From Puniceicoccaceae bacterium (GTDB lineage Bacteria; Verrucomicrobiota; Verrucomicrobiia; Opitutales; Coraliomargaritaceae), in NCBI GenBank assembly GCA_003331195.1, contig QOOZ01000034.1, forward strand, positions 16,974-80,973: DNA of 64,000 bases. The letters run 5' to 3'. Below the pieces are notes generated by a model. The model was not told the origin of the DNA and made no database searches. It saw only the letters and a program-made list of their open reading frames with translations. A program made the translations under genes and the position numbers. Below, piece after piece: positions 28,749 to 37,666 of the stretch. Within the stretch, counting starts at the first letter, position 1. Each line of letters starts with the position of its first letter.

Positions 28749-30682
28749 GCAAAGGATTAAAGTTTGGTAAAGTCCAACCCTATGACGTGATTGTCTGTGG
28801 AGCCGGTCATGCGGGATGCGAGGCCGCCCTAGCCTCTGCGCGGCTTGGTGCCGACACGCTGATGCTGACTGGCAACCTCGATACGATCGCTCAAATGAGC
28901 TGTAACCCTGCAATTGGCGGCCAAGCCAAAGGTCACATGGTTCGAGAGATCGACGCACTTGGCGGCGAGATGGCAATCAACACAGATACCACAGCGATTC
29001 AGTTTCGTCTATTAAATGCTTCTAAGGGACCTGCTGTCCAGGCGCCTAGAGCGCAATGCGACAAGAAGGCTTACCAATATCGCATGAAGCATGTGATTGA
29101 GTTGCAGGATAACTTAGACCTTTTTCAGGCTATGGTCCAAGGTCTTATCTATGAAGGCGATAAGGTAGTTGGCGTTCGGACTAATCTGGAAGTTGAATTT
29201 TACGCGAAGACCGTAGTTGTCACGACGGGCACATTTCTTCGTGGCTTAATGCATGTAGGTAAGAATACGAATAAAGGCGGGCGAATGGGCGATTTTTCGG
29301 CGGAAGGGCTTTCTGGGTCATTTTTGGAGGCAGGAATTGAGCTAGAGCGCCTGAAGACTGGCACACCAGCGCGGATTCTTGGCAGTAGCATTGATTTTAG
29401 TTACCTAGAAGAGCAGAAGGGCGACTTAGACCCGACGCTTTTTGCGTTTTACGATACGCGTGGAATCGAAAACGTGTTCCACGTGGAACAATCGGAGAAG
29501 GGCGCCCTGGACTCGGAACACGAACTGTTCCACGTGGAACAGCCGCATCAACGAAAGCTGGGGTGGTTACCTGGCCAGGATCAGGTGTCCTGCTGGATGA
29601 CTTACACGGGGGCGGACACGCGGCAGGTGGTTGAGGACAATCTACACCTTTCACCGATGTATTCGGGGCAGATCGAAGGCACAGGGCCGCGTTATTGTCC
29701 CAGTATTGAAGATAAATTCGTCCGCTTTGCTGATAAGGAGCGCCACATGCTTTTCCTAGAGCCTGAAGGGCGTAACACTAACGAATGGTATATTAACGGG
29801 CTGTCTACGAGTTTACCTTTTGCAGTGCAGTTAGATATGCTGCGAAGCATTGAGGGTTTAGAGGATGTCCACATGCTGAGGCCAGCTTATGCAGTGGAGT
29901 ATGATTTTGCCCCTCCGACGCAGCTTTTTCCTTCACTGGAATCCAAGAAGGTGGAGAACCTTTTCTTTGCGGGTCAGATCAACGGCACCTCAGGCTACGA
30001 AGAAGCAGCGGGGCAGGGGCTAATCGCAGGCGTCAATGCTGTGCAAAAGATTCGTGGGCAGGAAGCCTTGGTCTTGAAGCGTCACGAAGCTTACCTTGGA
30101 GTGCTCATCGATGACTTAGTGACAAAGGGCACGAAAGAACCATATCGTATGTTTTCTAGCCGCGCAGAACACCGGCTCTTGTTCAACCATCCGAGTGCAG
30201 AGTTGCGCTTAGTCGATACGATTGATAAACTGCAACTCGTTGATGAACAAAGGTTAGCGAAAATTAAGGAGAAGTCTTCTAAGGTGCTTGAATGGACGGA
30301 TCGTCTTGAGCTCGAGCGCAGGGCAGGTGAGAGCTATGCTTTACATTTGCGGCGATCTCATTCCCAGGAGGACTTCCCCGACGCCATGAAGGGAGAATCT
30401 AAGGAAGTTCGCGAAGAGGTGCATTACCGTGTAGTTTTTAAAGGTTATTTAGATCGCGAACTGAAGCAGATCGAGAAACTAAAGCATATTGACAAGATCA
30501 AGTTACCCGAGGGCTTTGATTTTACCGAAGTTAAGGGGCTACGCAGCGAGAGCGCTCAGAAGCTGGTCGAGATTGCTCCAAGCTCTTTGGGGCAGGCGAG
30601 TCGTATCAGTGGCGTGAACCCCGCGGACATCAGCATTCTAATGGTGCATCTGGAGGCTCGCTCTGGCGAAAAGTCGCATTAA
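28745..30682 (+). CDS. mnmG: tRNA uridine-5-carboxymethylaminomethyl(34) synthesis enzyme MnmG
   Basis: The FAD-dependent partner of MnmE in tRNA wobble-uridine modification (GidA). The FAD motif is [19 protein letters not shown] at the N-terminus, followed by [20 protein letters not shown] and a C-terminal helical domain ending [13 protein letters not shown]. It has 645 residues, slightly longer than E. coli MnmG. The excess is in a loop around residues 231-277, before the conserved [11 protein letters not shown] segment. This loop encodes the repeat FHVEQ at 245-249 and again at 262-266, each lying on a perfect parS-like palindrome. Translationally coupled to mnmE. Confidence 0.97.
   Translation: MSKGLKFGKVQPYDVIVCGAGHAGCEAALASARLGADTLMLTGNLDTIAQMSCNPAIGGQAKGHMVREIDALGGEMAINTDTTAIQFRLLNASKGPAVQAPRAQCDKKAYQYRMKHVIELQDNLDLFQAMVQGLIYEGDKVVGVRTNLEVEFYAKTVVVTTGTFLRGLMHVGKNTNKGGRMGDFSAEGLSGSFLEAGIELERLKTGTPARILGSSIDFSYLEEQKGDLDPTLFAFYDTRGIENVFHVEQSEKGALDSEHELFHVEQPHQRKLGWLPGQDQVSCWMTYTGADTRQVVEDNLHLSPMYSGQIEGTGPRYCPSIEDKFVRFADKERHMLFLEPEGRNTNEWYINGLSTSLPFAVQLDMLRSIEGLEDVHMLRPAYAVEYDFAPPTQLFPSLESKKVENLFFAGQINGTSGYEEAAGQGLIAGVNAVQKIRGQEALVLKRHEAYLGVLIDDLVTKGTKEPYRMFSSRAEHRLLFNHPSAELRLVDTIDKLQLVDEQRLAKIKEKSSKVLEWTDRLELERRAGESYALHLRRSHSQEDFPDAMKGESKEVREEVHYRVVFKGYLDRELKQIEKLKHIDKIKLPEGFDFTEVKGLRSESAQKLVEIAPSSLGQASRISGVNPADISILMVHLEARSGEKSH
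29475..29490. promoter_or_regulatory. parS-like centromere site 1
   Basis: TGTTCCACGTGGAACA is a perfect 16-bp palindrome matching the general ParB-binding parS consensus TGTTNCACGTGAAACA at all but one defined base in the right half (GGAACA for GAAACA). It lies in frame inside mnmG, encoding VFHVEQ (residues 244-249). Confidence 0.8.
29526..29541. promoter_or_regulatory. parS-like centromere site 2
   Basis: An identical 16-bp palindrome to the first, 51 bases downstream (17 codons), encoding LFHVEQ (residues 261-266). Two identical sites this close, in a poorly conserved loop of MnmG, are hard to explain by coding constraint. A ParB loading region is the likely reason. Confidence 0.8.
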
Positions 30683-30893
30683 CAAACAATTTCAACGGAA
30701 AAGCCTTCTGGACGATTGTCTCATTTGTGTTACGGCGGAGCCCCATCCAGGTTAAATCGGCCGGAAAGGGTTTGGACTTGGGTTTAAGCTTGACCCATCA
30801 TGTTTTTTGGTGGATGAGGTAGCTTTAATAACAAGTCCGTAATTTCTAGGCCTTTAAAAATCCAACTGTTTGCATAGCTGACTATAAACAAGT

Positions 30894-31595
30894 ATGAGCG
30901 CGCAAAAAATGCATCGTGTTTTGGTCGTAGACGATGAGTCTGACGTTACTGAACTTTTACAGTATAGACTTGAGCAAGAAGGGTATCGCGTAGCGACATT
31001 AAACGATCCCTTGGGCTTTGTTGTCAAAGTGCGCGAGTTTGAACCAGACTTGATGCTCTTAGATGTAATGATGCCCGAACTCAGCGGCATACAGTTATGC
31101 CGCATTGTCCGCGCGGATCCTTCGATGAAGAATATTCCCGTCATATTTCTGAGTGCGCGCGGTGAGGTCGAGGACCGAATTAAAGGCTTAGAAGCCGGAG
31201 CCGAAGATTATGTATCTAAACCATTTAATACCAATGAGTTGATGCTTAGGATTAGCAAAATGCTCAAGCGCTCAGGCGCGCCCTCGGAACCCGCTGGGCA
31301 GTCGCGAATTGAGATCGCGGGCGTGGCCATCGACGAGGATTTGCACCAACTGACGGTTGATGGTGAAAATGTTGTACTGACAGCGACCGAATTTCGTCTA
31401 CTCAAACTTCTCATGGAGCGAAAGGGACGCGTGCAATCGCGAGATCATCTATTGGTTAATGTTTGGCATTACGATACAGATATCGAGACACGTACTGTAG
31501 ATACCCATGTGCGCCGCGTACGGGAGAAACTTGGACAACATGCGCACATGATTGAGACGGTGCGTGGCGTCGGTTACCGGGCGGTCGATATCTAG
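30894..31595 (+). CDS. phoB: PhoB/OmpR-family response regulator
   Basis: A 233-residue two-component regulator. The receiver domain has the acidic pair D13-D14 (VVDDE), phospho-acceptor D57 (LLDVMMPE) and K109 (VSKPF). The C-terminal winged helix (about 135-230) has LTATEFRLLKLLMERKGRVQSRDHLL and the VDTHVRRVREKLG recognition region typical of PhoB/OmpR. A histidine kinase follows after 115 bases. The phoB label is by similarity to PhoB-PhoR pairs; no pst or phoU genes are near to confirm a phosphate role. Confidence 0.85.
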   Translation: MSAQKMHRVLVVDDESDVTELLQYRLEQEGYRVATLNDPLGFVVKVREFEPDLMLLDVMMPELSGIQLCRIVRADPSMKNIPVIFLSARGEVEDRIKGLEAGAEDYVSKPFNTNELMLRISKMLKRSGAPSEPAGQSRIEIAGVAIDEDLHQLTVDGENVVLTATEFRLLKLLMERKGRVQSRDHLLVNVWHYDTDIETRTVDTHVRRVREKLGQHAHMIETVRGVGYRAVDI

Positions 31596-31710
31596 TGCGA
31601 ATAAACTAGGGGACCTTGCCTTAGTTACTTGAGCTTAGTCAGCTGCTGATTAACTTGTCTTATAATTTGGATTTGGCTTATAACTGGGTCATTTCGCTCT
31701 TTCGTCTAAT

Positions 31711-33087
31711 ATGCTCTGGTTTTCTACAATTTTATTGCTGCTCTTATCGCTTTTACTCTTTCGTCACATCTTACGATTGAGCCGTCTCTTACATGAGCTT
31801 GAAGATTCGGTCTGTTCGCAAAGGCGTTTAATACCGGAAGTCTCTAGAGAGACTTTACGAAAAATCGGAGCACTTGGTCTTGTTGATTCGATAAACGAAC
31901 TCATTGATTCAAATAATCAGACCATCATACAAAAGAACGATTATTCAGATCAGATTGACGTCATCCTAGGCGCAGTTCAGGAAGCAGTGATTGTATTTAA
32001 CGAAGATCATGTGGTGGAATACGCCAATCGATCTACGGAGAGGATATTTCATGAGGGCCTTCCAATCCAAGGCATGAGTCTAGAGGGAGTGCTTCGTTCG
32101 AGTGCTTTGTTGGAACATTTAGATTCCGCAGCGACTCAAGACGACAACGAACCAACACGGATCAAGATCAATCAGGGAAAGAAAAAACTATGGTTTGAAG
32201 TTTCTTGCTCGAGGGTGCAGGGCATGTATCCCGAGGGCACTTACTCGACGCTTCTTGTCATGCATGACATTACAAAGCAAAAAGACCTGGAAGCCAGTCG
32301 ACGTAAATTTGTGGCCAATGCTTCACACGAGTTACGTACGCCATTGACTATCATTAAAGGGTTCGCGGAAACATTGACCGACGACAAGGCGGCGATTGAT
32401 AGCAAGATGCGAGATCGCTTTACGAAGAAAATCTTAAAAAACGCGGGGCGCCTTCACCGGCTCGTCGAGGATTTGTTAACTATTTCAAGATTAGAGTCGC
32501 AGCCCTACTTAATCGAGCCGGTAGAGCAGTCCATTGAATCTCTTTTTACTGAAGTCGCTGAAAGTTATTATAGTCGGCTTGATGTTAGTGGGCAGAGAAT
32601 TGAAGTAAAGGTCGATGAGGCGGTGGACCCGTTTTCTTTTGATCGATATCGGATCCATCAAGTTTTGGATAATCTTGTAGAAAACGTTTTTCGCTATGCG
32701 CCAGAGTTTAGGTCAATCAGATTGGAGGCTGTGCTCGAGCCTGAATCGGGAGATGCGCATTGCTCCGTTATTGATGATGGTCCTGGTATTCCAAAGAAGC
32801 ATCTCCCGCACCTATTCGAGCGTTTTTATCGGGTGGATAAAGGACGGTCGCGGGAGACAGGTGGCACTGGGCTTGGCCTAAGTATTGTCAAGCATATCGT
32901 GCAGCTACACGGCGGCACAGTCGCGGCTGAGAGTAAAGTGGGGGAGGGCACGCGCATGTCTTTTAGACTGCCGATCAAACTGACTCAACCACTAGGAGAG
33001 ACTTCGGCTGACCTGGAATACGCTGGTAACAATACCCATAGCGATCAGAGCGACGAGTATGAAAGCACAGATCAAGGCGCCGGTTGA
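31711..33087 (+). CDS. phoR: PhoR-like sensor histidine kinase
   Basis: A 458-residue membrane kinase, partner of the preceding response regulator. One N-terminal membrane segment (1-17) is followed by a PAS domain (about 85-190: DVILGAVQEAVIVFNEDHVVEYAN). HisKA carries the phospho-acceptor H206 (NASHELRTPLTIIKG), and the HATPase has N (LDNLVENVFRYAP), G1 (VIDDGPGIP) and G2 (GTGLGLSIVKHI) boxes. After the last conserved FRLPI, a 40-residue tail is unconserved in type. It is encoded antisense to the C-terminus of pilC, overlapping it by 96 bases. Confidence 0.9.
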   Translation: MLWFSTILLLLLSLLLFRHILRLSRLLHELEDSVCSQRRLIPEVSRETLRKIGALGLVDSINELIDSNNQTIIQKNDYSDQIDVILGAVQEAVIVFNEDHVVEYANRSTERIFHEGLPIQGMSLEGVLRSSALLEHLDSAATQDDNEPTRIKINQGKKKLWFEVSCSRVQGMYPEGTYSTLLVMHDITKQKDLEASRRKFVANASHELRTPLTIIKGFAETLTDDKAAIDSKMRDRFTKKILKNAGRLHRLVEDLLTISRLESQPYLIEPVEQSIESLFTEVAESYYSRLDVSGQRIEVKVDEAVDPFSFDRYRIHQVLDNLVENVFRYAPEFRSIRLEAVLEPESGDAHCSVIDDGPGIPKKHLPHLFERFYRVDKGRSRETGGTGLGLSIVKHIVQLHGGTVAAESKVGEGTRMSFRLPIKLTQPLGETSADLEYAGNNTHSDQSDEYESTDQGAG

Positions 33088-34269
33088 AACAAGTGTAGTC
33101 AATTTGGTGAGGCGCGCCGTTAATTCATTGCGAAACCCTTTGGTAATTTCGTTCATGCTGTGGGCAAGATTACCGGTATTTTCACCGACCGTTAATATGT
33201 CGACCGCGAGGTCGGGCATAAATTGGTTTCTTTGAAAGGCCTGTGCGATTGAGAGCCCCTCGTTGACCTGACCTCGTGCAGTGTTGAAGCGTTCACGCAG
33301 TTTGGTATTTTTCACAGTACGCTCGGTTAGGCGCAAGGTCTCGCTTGTATTGATACCACTTTCTAGCAATGTGCTGATCAAGTTACCGACTTGGAAGAGT
33401 TCGCCTAAGTAAAAGATTTTGCCTAGCAGTGGCACTTTTAAAAGCCATGAGTCGGTGCGACCTAGTCCAGATTCGGTACGCCGCCATTGCTGGAAACCTA
33501 TAATACCAATAATTAATCCTAGCAGAAAAAAGGGACCGATCTGCGCGATGAAGGATGAGCCATCGATTAATATGCGAGCGCTCCAAGTCATCTCACCACC
33601 CAGACGATCCAGCATACCTTGAATTTGCGGCAATAATACCGTCATAAAAAGGATGACGACTGCAATTGCGACTGTGCAAATGAAGGCTGGGTAAACCATA
33701 CTCGCGATCATCTTTTTGCGTATCGCTTCCTTTTCTTCAAGGTAATCGATTACTTTGCTCAAAATAGGGCCTAGGTTGCCGGTTGCCTCGCCAGCCTCAA
33801 TTACGTAGCTGATCGAGCTTGGGAAGCAGCGAGCTTGGCGCGACATAGCCCCTGCCAATGTGGAACCCTCACTGAGGTCGCGCCAGAGCGTTTGCGCAGT
33901 GGCACGTTGCTCCTTATCGCTGAGGCGTTGACTGAGTATACGGATGGAGTCGCCGACGGGTAAACCAGAACCGTGGAGCTCCATCAAGCGCTTTAGTATG
34001 AGGAGGCCGACTCTTTCACTTTTGGCTCCGCGGGTCTTTTGAGAATTTTCGTTGCCGTCTTTTTCACTGCGGTTGCTCCGTAGTGCCTTTGTGCGTTCGC
34101 CTAGTCTAGCCAAGGCAGAAGGTGCCCCAGTGGCTCCTTCCTTTAAGGTCAATGGGCTGAGCCCTTTCGCTTGTAGGCGCTGCATGGCGAGGCGGCGCTC
34201 GGCTGCCTCGATCGTGCCGCTTACAATCGTGCCATCTTTCTCACGCGCTTTATAGTCAAAAACTGCCAT
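32992..34269 (-). CDS. pilC: Type II secretion / type IV pilus inner-membrane protein (GspF/PilC family)
   Basis: A polytopic inner-membrane platform protein that organises pilin or pseudopilin assembly. The N-terminus MAVFDYKAREKDGTIVSG is the family signature. Two GspF domains follow (about 90-215 and 290-420), with membrane segments at about 187-210, 240-260 and 397-418. The end VFQVSRSLS resembles the usual family C-terminus, so the stop is credible despite overlapping phoR. It is 425 residues. No pilB, pilT or secretin gene adjoins it; a pilin gene lies 20 kb away. Confidence 0.9.
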   Translation of the reverse strand: MAVFDYKAREKDGTIVSGTIEAAERRLAMQRLQAKGLSPLTLKEGATGAPSALARLGERTKALRSNRSEKDGNENSQKTRGAKSERVGLLILKRLMELHGSGLPVGDSIRILSQRLSDKEQRATAQTLWRDLSEGSTLAGAMSRQARCFPSSISYVIEAGEATGNLGPILSKVIDYLEEKEAIRKKMIASMVYPAFICTVAIAVVILFMTVLLPQIQGMLDRLGGEMTWSARILIDGSSFIAQIGPFFLLGLIIGIIGFQQWRRTESGLGRTDSWLLKVPLLGKIFYLGELFQVGNLISTLLESGINTSETLRLTERTVKNTKLRERFNTARGQVNEGLSIAQAFQRNQFMPDLAVDILTVGENTGNLAHSMNEITKGFRNELTARLTKLTTLVSTGALICAFILVALIAMGIVTSVFQVSRSLS

Positions 34270-34754
34270 TTATAATACCAGAGGAGTGTCTTGTTGAGGA
34301 CAGCAAGTCCACTATTTTCGTTTTCAAAAGATCGACTGAGTCGATTCGTATTTGTTACAGAGCTCTAGCGTAAGTGTGGAACAATACTCGACCTATTGTG
34401 ACAGATATGCACACTGGAAGCTATGAATCAGCATGCTGATCAACTAATTGGCATAGGATGTGCAAATACAAGAAATATATAACATTTTTAATAATAACAT
34501 TCAGTTGTTTTTGGATTAAAATTGACCACAAAATCAGCTGAAACTTTCTCAAATCAGCTACGATTTATTCTCTATACATCGTAACCACTCTTGCAAATAG
34601 TATATCGTCTGGATGGACTCTACGGCGTGGGCCCAAGCCACGGAATATAAAACCTTAATCTACTTGGTGACTTCAGCGGGATCGACTACAAAAGTGCATG
34701 CATAATGGCGAAATGTTCATCTGCAGAAATACTATAAAATGTTAAACTAATATA
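34270..34754. other. 485-base AT-rich intergenic region with repeats
   Basis: A divergent gap between pilC and the LolA-like gene. It holds a 14-bp perfect palindrome ATCAGCATGCTGAT (34427-34440), two further copies of AAATCAGCT in direct orientation about 100 bases downstream, and near-matches to the DnaA box TTWTNCACA: 34405-34413 on plus, 34375-34383 and 34459-34467 on minus, one mismatch each. A very AT-rich run follows at about 34,473-34,500. No credible coding frame or RNA gene is visible. Promoters for both flanking genes must be here. Confidence 0.4.
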
Positions 34755-35567
34755 ATGAACATCACCCATTCTGCCACTTACCTTCTCTGTTCACTTGGGT
34801 TTTTTGTCACGCTTTTGGGCGAGAGCGACTCAATATCATTGGGCAATACTTTGAGTATGCCCACCGATCAGATCAATACCATTATGCGGCAAAGCGCTAT
34901 GCCTGATCTGGGGGAAGGGCGACTCTCAAGGATTCTTACCCGTTACTACAATGAAAGTCTTGGAGGCGCAGAAAAATGGGATGAGATCTCGAGCCTTCAA
35001 GTGTCTGGCACAATCGCATTGGCGACTGGTGAGTTCGAGTTGACTGTCTACCAAAAAAAACCAGACCGCTTTAGGATGAGGGTTCGTCACAATCAGAGAG
35101 ATTTAGAGATGGGCTTCGACGGCGTCACCGCTTGGCAAAGAATGCCGGGCCGAGATACTGAGCCTGAATTGATGGGAGAGGCCGAGGCTAGACGCTTTAT
35201 ACACGGTGCCCAGTTCGGCAGTTTTCTGCTTTATCCCTATGCGAATGGAAAAGAGATCCAATATGTCGATTCAGTCCCCATCGAAGGTAATCTTTGCCAC
35301 CTGATTCGTGTGACGCTAAGTAGTGAGTTTCAGGTTGATTATTTTATCGATATACGCAAATATCAGTTGCTTAAATCCGTCCACACTGACTTTCGCAGTG
35401 GTTTAGTGTCTAGCGTCTTTTACAAAGATTACGTTCGAGAGTCGGGCATGCTCATCGCGAAGCAAATTGAAAACTTTGAAAATGGGGAATGGGTTAGCTC
35501 GCTCACGACTAATGACCTTAAAGTGAATTCAGGCCTTATGCCATGGATGTTTGAGATGCCCCAGTAG
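34755..35567 (+). CDS. Outer-membrane lipoprotein-sorting-like (LolA/LolB-fold) protein
   Basis: A 270-residue, probably exported protein. The first 22 residues are hydrophobic (YLLCSLGFFVTLLG) and could be a signal peptide, though it lacks the usual basic start and has no clear lipobox. From about residue 60 it follows the pattern of LolA-like periplasmic proteins: ILTRYYNESLGGAEKWDEI, SSLQVSGTIALATGEFELTVYQKKPDRFRM, FDGVTAWQRMPG, then long beta strands. Such proteins have a half-barrel that binds lipid tails. It stands alone in front of the Nudix gene, so the client is unknown. Confidence 0.6.
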   Translation: MNITHSATYLLCSLGFFVTLLGESDSISLGNTLSMPTDQINTIMRQSAMPDLGEGRLSRILTRYYNESLGGAEKWDEISSLQVSGTIALATGEFELTVYQKKPDRFRMRVRHNQRDLEMGFDGVTAWQRMPGRDTEPELMGEAEARRFIHGAQFGSFLLYPYANGKEIQYVDSVPIEGNLCHLIRVTLSSEFQVDYFIDIRKYQLLKSVHTDFRSGLVSSVFYKDYVRESGMLIAKQIENFENGEWVSSLTTNDLKVNSGLMPWMFEMPQ

Positions 35568-35698
35568 GCCCTCTTGATTGTGGCCTTTCATAAATTGTTT
35601 ACGAGATGTCACTAACTTTGGCTCGCTCCTTACCATAAGGCTTGGAGGCTATGAGCGCCCCCAAAAGACAGTTCATATTATTCTAGCTAATTACGATC

Positions 35699-36208
35699 AT
35701 GCCCGTAACCGATATTTTCGACGTCGTCGATACGAGCGACAGGGTCCTCCGACAAGAACCACGTTCTGTTGTGCACCGTGAAAAGCTCCTGCACCGCGCA
35801 ATACATGTCTTTGTGTTTAATAAAGCGGGACAACTTTATTTACAACGTCGCTCTATGGCCAAAGATACTGCACCGGGCAAATGGGTGAGTTCCTGCTCTG
35901 GCCATGTCGATACTGGCGAGGACTACGACGAAGCGACCAGACGAGAACTAATTGAAGAGCTTGGCTTGCGCGACCCTGTCGATCTAAAGCGCCTCTTTAA
36001 AGAAGCCCCCTGCGAGCCGACTGGTAATGAATTTGTCTGGGTCTACACCTGCCAATCGGAGGGGCCTTTCATACTAGATCCAATTGAGGTGATCGAAGGC
36101 CGCTGGATTGATCTAGAGGAGTTGAAGAATTGGCTTAGTAATCGCCCGCGTGACTTTGCATGGTCCTTCAGTTATCTCTGGGCGAAATATCTCGATAGTA
36201 ACTACTAG
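35699..36208 (+). CDS. Nudix hydrolase (YfcD / isopentenyl-diphosphate isomerase-like)
   Basis: The Nudix box G(x5)E(x7)REL(x)EE(x)GL is complete at residues 68-90, preceded by [20 protein letters not shown] and [13 protein letters not shown]. That context, with serine-cysteine before the box, is typical of the IDI-like Nudix subfamily, including E. coli YfcD. The enzyme would hydrolyse a nucleoside-diphosphate-linked or related substrate with Mg2+. True IDI activity is not assumed. It has 169 residues. Its stop is eight bases from the queD stop on the other strand. Confidence 0.85.
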   Translation: MPVTDIFDVVDTSDRVLRQEPRSVVHREKLLHRAIHVFVFNKAGQLYLQRRSMAKDTAPGKWVSSCSGHVDTGEDYDEATRRELIEELGLRDPVDLKRLFKEAPCEPTGNEFVWVYTCQSEGPFILDPIEVIEGRWIDLEELKNWLSNRPRDFAWSFSYLWAKYLDSNY

Positions 36209-36216
36209 TATTGCGC

Positions 36217-36648
36217 TTAGTCAGGCAGGTAGGTGGCTGAGTTTTTAGAATCTTCCTCGACCTCGACTTTTGTGACCCAGACGCGGTCTTCTGTCTGCGC
36301 ACGCACCATGGGGTTAAAAACTCCATGGAGATGTTGTGCCAGGCCTTCGCAGGAGGTGTTGGGTAAAATGTATGCTTTAAAAAGGTGCCCGAATTGAGCA
36401 AGCAGGGCTTCGCTCTCTGGGTCGCTCTCATTGAAAAGACAGGCGTGGTCGAGATTTTGGGCGATCCAGGCGTTGAGATATTTCAAGTCACCAAAGTCGA
36501 CTACGAAACCGTTGGCATCACTTTTCTGGCAGGCGAAGGTGAGGGTGATTGCCCAGTTATGGCCGTGTATGAGGGAGCAGTGGCCGCCGTGCCAGTGTTG
36601 ACGATGAGCGAAGGGGATGTCGCGGTAGGTTTTGCTACAGGTTAGCAT
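36217..36648 (-). CDS. queD: 6-carboxy-5,6,7,8-tetrahydropterin synthase
   Basis: Converts 7,8-dihydroneopterin triphosphate to 6-carboxytetrahydropterin in queuosine precursor synthesis. The zinc-binding and catalytic segment [20 protein letters not shown] contains the histidines and the active-site cysteine. [14 protein letters not shown] and LDHACLF follow. At 143 residues it is slightly longer than E. coli QueD. It lies 60 bases behind queC on the same strand, forming a queCD pair. queE and queF are not in the window. Confidence 0.93.
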   Translation of the reverse strand: MLTCSKTYRDIPFAHRQHWHGGHCSLIHGHNWAITLTFACQKSDANGFVVDFGDLKYLNAWIAQNLDHACLFNESDPESEALLAQFGHLFKAYILPNTSCEGLAQHLHGVFNPMVRAQTEDRVWVTKVEVEEDSKNSATYLPD

Positions 36649-36708
36649 GATATTTAGGTGATGGGATATGAAAGAGGCGCTTTGCTGGAGATAGGCAGAT
36701 TCTAGTGC

Positions 36709-37410
36709 TCAAAGTCGCCAGTCGTTTGCGCGAAGGTTTGCGACGCTTGGGGCGTTTTCGGCGTAGGGGGTGGGGTCCTTGACCTTGGCGAGGTCAAAGG
36801 CTTCGCGGCGTTCGATGCAGGTGCCGCAGCGACCGCAGTGGAGGTCGCCGCCCTTGTAGCATGACCATGTTCTAGCAAAAGGCACGCTGAGTTCGGCACC
36901 GCGCCGCACGATGTCGGCTTTTGTCCAGTCGACGAAAGGGCGGATCAGTTCGACCCGTTCCCAGTCGGCGAGCAAGATTGCATTGGCCATAGCGTCGGCA
37001 AATTCATTACGGCAGTCGGGGTAGATCGCGTGATCACCAGAGTGGGCGGCGTAGGCAATTTGCCCCGCTTTGATTGAGAGAGCATGACCAGTCGCGACGG
37101 AGAGTAAGATCATATTACGATTCGGCACGACCGTGCTCTTCATATTTTCTTCCGTGTAGTGCCCTTCGGCAACTTCGATCTCTGATGAGGTTAGACTGCT
37201 GCCTGCAAGGAGTGGCTGGAGGGCCGAAAGATTCGCGACGGGCTGGGGAATGTCTAGCTCTTCGCAGATCGCGGCGGCGCGCTCGAGCTCGCAACGGTGG
37301 CGTTGGCCGTAGTCCACAGAGAGAGCGTGGAGGTCATGGCCTGCCTGACGTAAGTGATAGAGGAGGACGGTCGAATCGAGGCCCCCAGAATAGACAATGA
37401 CGGTTTTCAT
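36709..37410 (-). CDS. queC: 7-cyano-7-deazaguanine synthase
   Basis: Makes preQ0 from 7-carboxy-7-deazaguanine, ammonia and ATP in the queuosine pathway. The ATP-pyrophosphatase P-loop is YSGGLDS (7-13), followed by [10 protein letters not shown]. The zinc site is at the C-terminus, with [16 protein letters not shown]. It is 233 residues. It is the first gene of the queC-queD pair. I looked at the 250 bases upstream for a preQ1 riboswitch and did not see one. Confidence 0.95.
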   Translation of the reverse strand: MKTVIVYSGGLDSTVLLYHLRQAGHDLHALSVDYGQRHRCELERAAAICEELDIPQPVANLSALQPLLAGSSLTSSEIEVAEGHYTEENMKSTVVPNRNMILLSVATGHALSIKAGQIAYAAHSGDHAIYPDCRNEFADAMANAILLADWERVELIRPFVDWTKADIVRRGAELSVPFARTWSCYKGGDLHCGRCGTCIERREAFDLAKVKDPTPYAENAPSVANLRANDWRL

Positions 37411-37564
37411 GAATTCAGTGGTGTGCCAGAATGGCGGAGCCCTGGGAATTCAGTTAGCAGGGCAAAAGTTAATTGCGGAAGATGTGCATCCATTGGATCG
37501 CTGCAAGTATAAATGAAGGGAGTGGGCTTCGGTTCTCTGAACTTAATTCCTCCATACAGGTACC

Positions 37565-37592
37565 TTGACAAGGGCAAAGCGCACTATATTCT
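37565..37592 (+). promoter_or_regulatory. Predicted sigma-70-type promoter for the nusA operon
   Basis: TTGACA at 37565-37570 is followed after 16 bases by TATTCT (37587-37592); an overlapping TATATT at 37585 gives an alternative with a 14-base spacer. It is the best -35 match in the intergenic DNA of the window. Transcription from it would give a leader of about 70 bases before the nusA ATG. Confidence 0.55.
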
Positions 37593-37602
37593 GCCGAATT
37601 CA

Positions 37603-37659
37603 CTTTTAAATTTAGTAATACTTTAAAAGCGGGCCTCATGCCTGCTTTTTTTATTTTTA
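37603..37659 (+). promoter_or_regulatory. Terminator/antiterminator (attenuator) in the nusA leader
   Basis: An intrinsic terminator is formed by 37625-37634 (AAAAGCGGGC) pairing with 37640-37649 (GCCTGCTTTT), with one G-U pair and loop CTCAT, followed by TTTATTTTT. It ends eight bases before the nusA ATG. An alternative stem pairs CTTTTAAA (37603-37610) with TTTAAAAG (37622-37629), which overlaps the left arm of the terminator, so the two exclude each other. The upstream gene queC is on the opposite strand, so the terminator cannot serve it. It must act on the nusA leader itself. Confidence 0.7.
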
Positions 37660-37666
37660 GCACCCA

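Noticed and set aside
37411..37560. preQ1 riboswitch upstream of queC
   Set aside because: On the minus strand I found no preQ1-I hairpin with an A-rich tail, and no recognisable type II or III core.
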